Assembly: GCA_002422225.1 (NCBI GenBank)
Contig: DITX01000016.1
Location: forward strand, 1,875-8,021
Length of the DNA: 6,147 bases
Source: Gammaproteobacteria bacterium UBA6173
GTDB lineage: Bacteria > Pseudomonadota > Gammaproteobacteria > Pseudomonadales > Pseudohongiellaceae
Direction: 5' to 3'
A program made the translations under genes and the position numbers. Position 1 is the first letter of the stretch; each line of letters opens with the position of its first letter. The notes beneath the pieces were generated by a model, which worked only from the letters and a program-made list of their open reading frames with translations, had not been told where the DNA came from and ran no database searches. Shown one piece after another: positions 5,654-6,147 of this stretch.

Positions 5654-5731
5654 ATGGATATGGATATAGATATGGACATTGGCATTGGCATTGGCATTGG
5701 CATTGGCATTGGCATCGGCATCGGCATTGAC
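5654..5731 (+). repeat. Thirteen-unit hexanucleotide repeat at the rpoS start
   Basis: Thirteen consecutive hexamers fit ATNGRY: four ATRGAY units, six perfect ATTGGC, two ATCGGC and one ATTGAC. In the rpoS frame they encode Met/Ile-Asp four times, (Ile-Gly)8, then Ile-Asp, i.e. residues 1-26 including the start codon. The core of six identical units suggests slipped-strand expansion, and the degenerate flanks suggest older copies of the same unit. Confidence 0.95.
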
Positions 5732-6147
5732 ACAGTACAAGCGTTATCTGAAGACACACTCGATGATGTGTTGCTTCCTAGCGATGTGATGGATGAGCCG
5801 GAAGCGCTTGCAGTAAATCCCGGTCACCCCCCTAATACCACCGTTGTTTATGCTAAAGACAGCTTCGCCTGTGATGCGGAATTGGCGTATATACGCGAAG
5901 TATCGCCCATTCCTCTGCTCACTTACGATGAAGAGGTACGCCTTGCGCGTGCCAGTCGTGCAGGCGATTCGGCAAGTCGGCAAGCCATGATTCAACACAA
6001 CTTGCGACTGGTACTTAGCCTAGCGAGACGTTACCGCAATCGCGGGCTGACATTGTTGGATATGGTGTCTGAAGGCAATCTGGGTCTGATACGTGCCGTT
6101 GAAAAATTTGACCCGGAATTAGGATTCCGTTTTTCGACCTATGCCAC
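5654..6147 (+). CDS. rpoS: RNA polymerase sigma factor RpoS (5' part, cut by window end)
   Basis: This is the stationary-phase and general stress sigma factor, which directs RNA polymerase to stress promoters. The window holds 164 residues and the frame is still open at the end. Region 1.2 is recognisable at about 73-105 (PLLTYDEEVRLAR at 87-99), region 2.1 at about 106-133 (NLRLVLSLARRYRNRGL, 116-132), region 2.2 at about 134-157 (EGNLGLIRAVEKFDPE, 140-155), and region 2.3 starts with GFRFSTYA (157-164). The position directly after nlpD supports RpoS over other sigma-70 members. An in-frame TGA at 5642-5644 means translation cannot start before the ATG at 5654. Residues 1-26 are a tandem dipeptide repeat; without them the tail before region 1.2 is about 47 residues, near the E. 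coli length. Region 1.2 is divergent, lacking the usual GEIG-type segment. Starts at 5768 or 5789 lack ribosome binding sites. Confidence 0.9.
   Translation, partial: MDMDIDMDIGIGIGIGIGIGIGIGIDTVQALSEDTLDDVLLPSDVMDEPEALAVNPGHPPNTTVVYAKDSFACDAELAYIREVSPIPLLTYDEEVRLARASRAGDSASRQAMIQHNLRLVLSLARRYRNRGLTLLDMVSEGNLGLIRAVEKFDPELGFRFSTYA

Noticed and set aside
4761..5731. The hexamer repeats as a CRISPR array or as binding-site iterons.
   Set aside because: There are no spacers between units, and the repeats are contiguous, in frame and coding, so they are microsatellites.
5744..5998. Minus-strand open frame of 84 codons opposite rpoS.
   Set aside because: The + strand encodes clearly conserved sigma-70 regions over this stretch. 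The opposite frame shows no known motif and is best explained as a shadow.

Overview
The window holds a conserved gammaproteobacterial chromosomal block, ftsB-ispD-ispF-truD-pcm-(DUF368)-nlpD-rpoS, with every gene on the + strand. Gene order, protein lengths and motifs match the cluster known from Escherichia, Vibrio, Shewanella and Pseudomonas. The moderate GC content and the divergence of the proteins suggest a gammaproteobacterium outside the enterics; I cannot name a genus.

Region 1 (about 45-4196) is a tightly packed unit. ftsB and ispD overlap by 1 base, ispD and ispF are 7 bases apart, ispF/truD and truD/pcm each overlap by 4 bases (GTGA), and pcm and the DUF368 gene overlap by 1 base (TGATG). 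FtsB is a divisome scaffold. IspD and IspF are two steps of the MEP isoprenoid pathway, TruD modifies tRNA-Glu at U13, Pcm repairs isoaspartyl protein damage, and the DUF368 protein belongs to the undecaprenyl-phosphate translocase family. The usual surE gene between truD and pcm is absent, and the DUF368 gene sits between pcm and nlpD.

Region 2 (4197-5465) has a strong hairpin and then nlpD, an outer-membrane lipoprotein with a LysM domain and a degenerate LytM domain. Its linker contains a perfect (CCAGCA)8 tract encoding (Pro-Ala)8.

Region 3 (5466-6147) is a 188-base intergenic region followed by the 5' part of rpoS, cut by the window end. This is the most unusual part. The first 26 codons of rpoS are a 13-unit hexanucleotide tandem repeat (ATNGRY) encoding Met/Ile-Asp and then (Ile-Gly)8. 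Just upstream, a 15-bp potential RNA stem with a 27-base loop would bury the Shine-Dalgarno sequence. A candidate extended -10 promoter overlaps the left arm of that stem, so transcripts starting there would largely escape it. Together these suggest a locally built translational switch, and perhaps a repeat-number tuner, on the general stress sigma factor.

Functionally, most of the block serves septal envelope growth: isoprenoid precursors for the lipid carrier, carrier recycling, divisome assembly, and activation of septum-splitting amidase. The rest covers RNA and protein maintenance and the stationary-phase regulator. No RNA genes, CRISPR arrays or mobile elements were seen.
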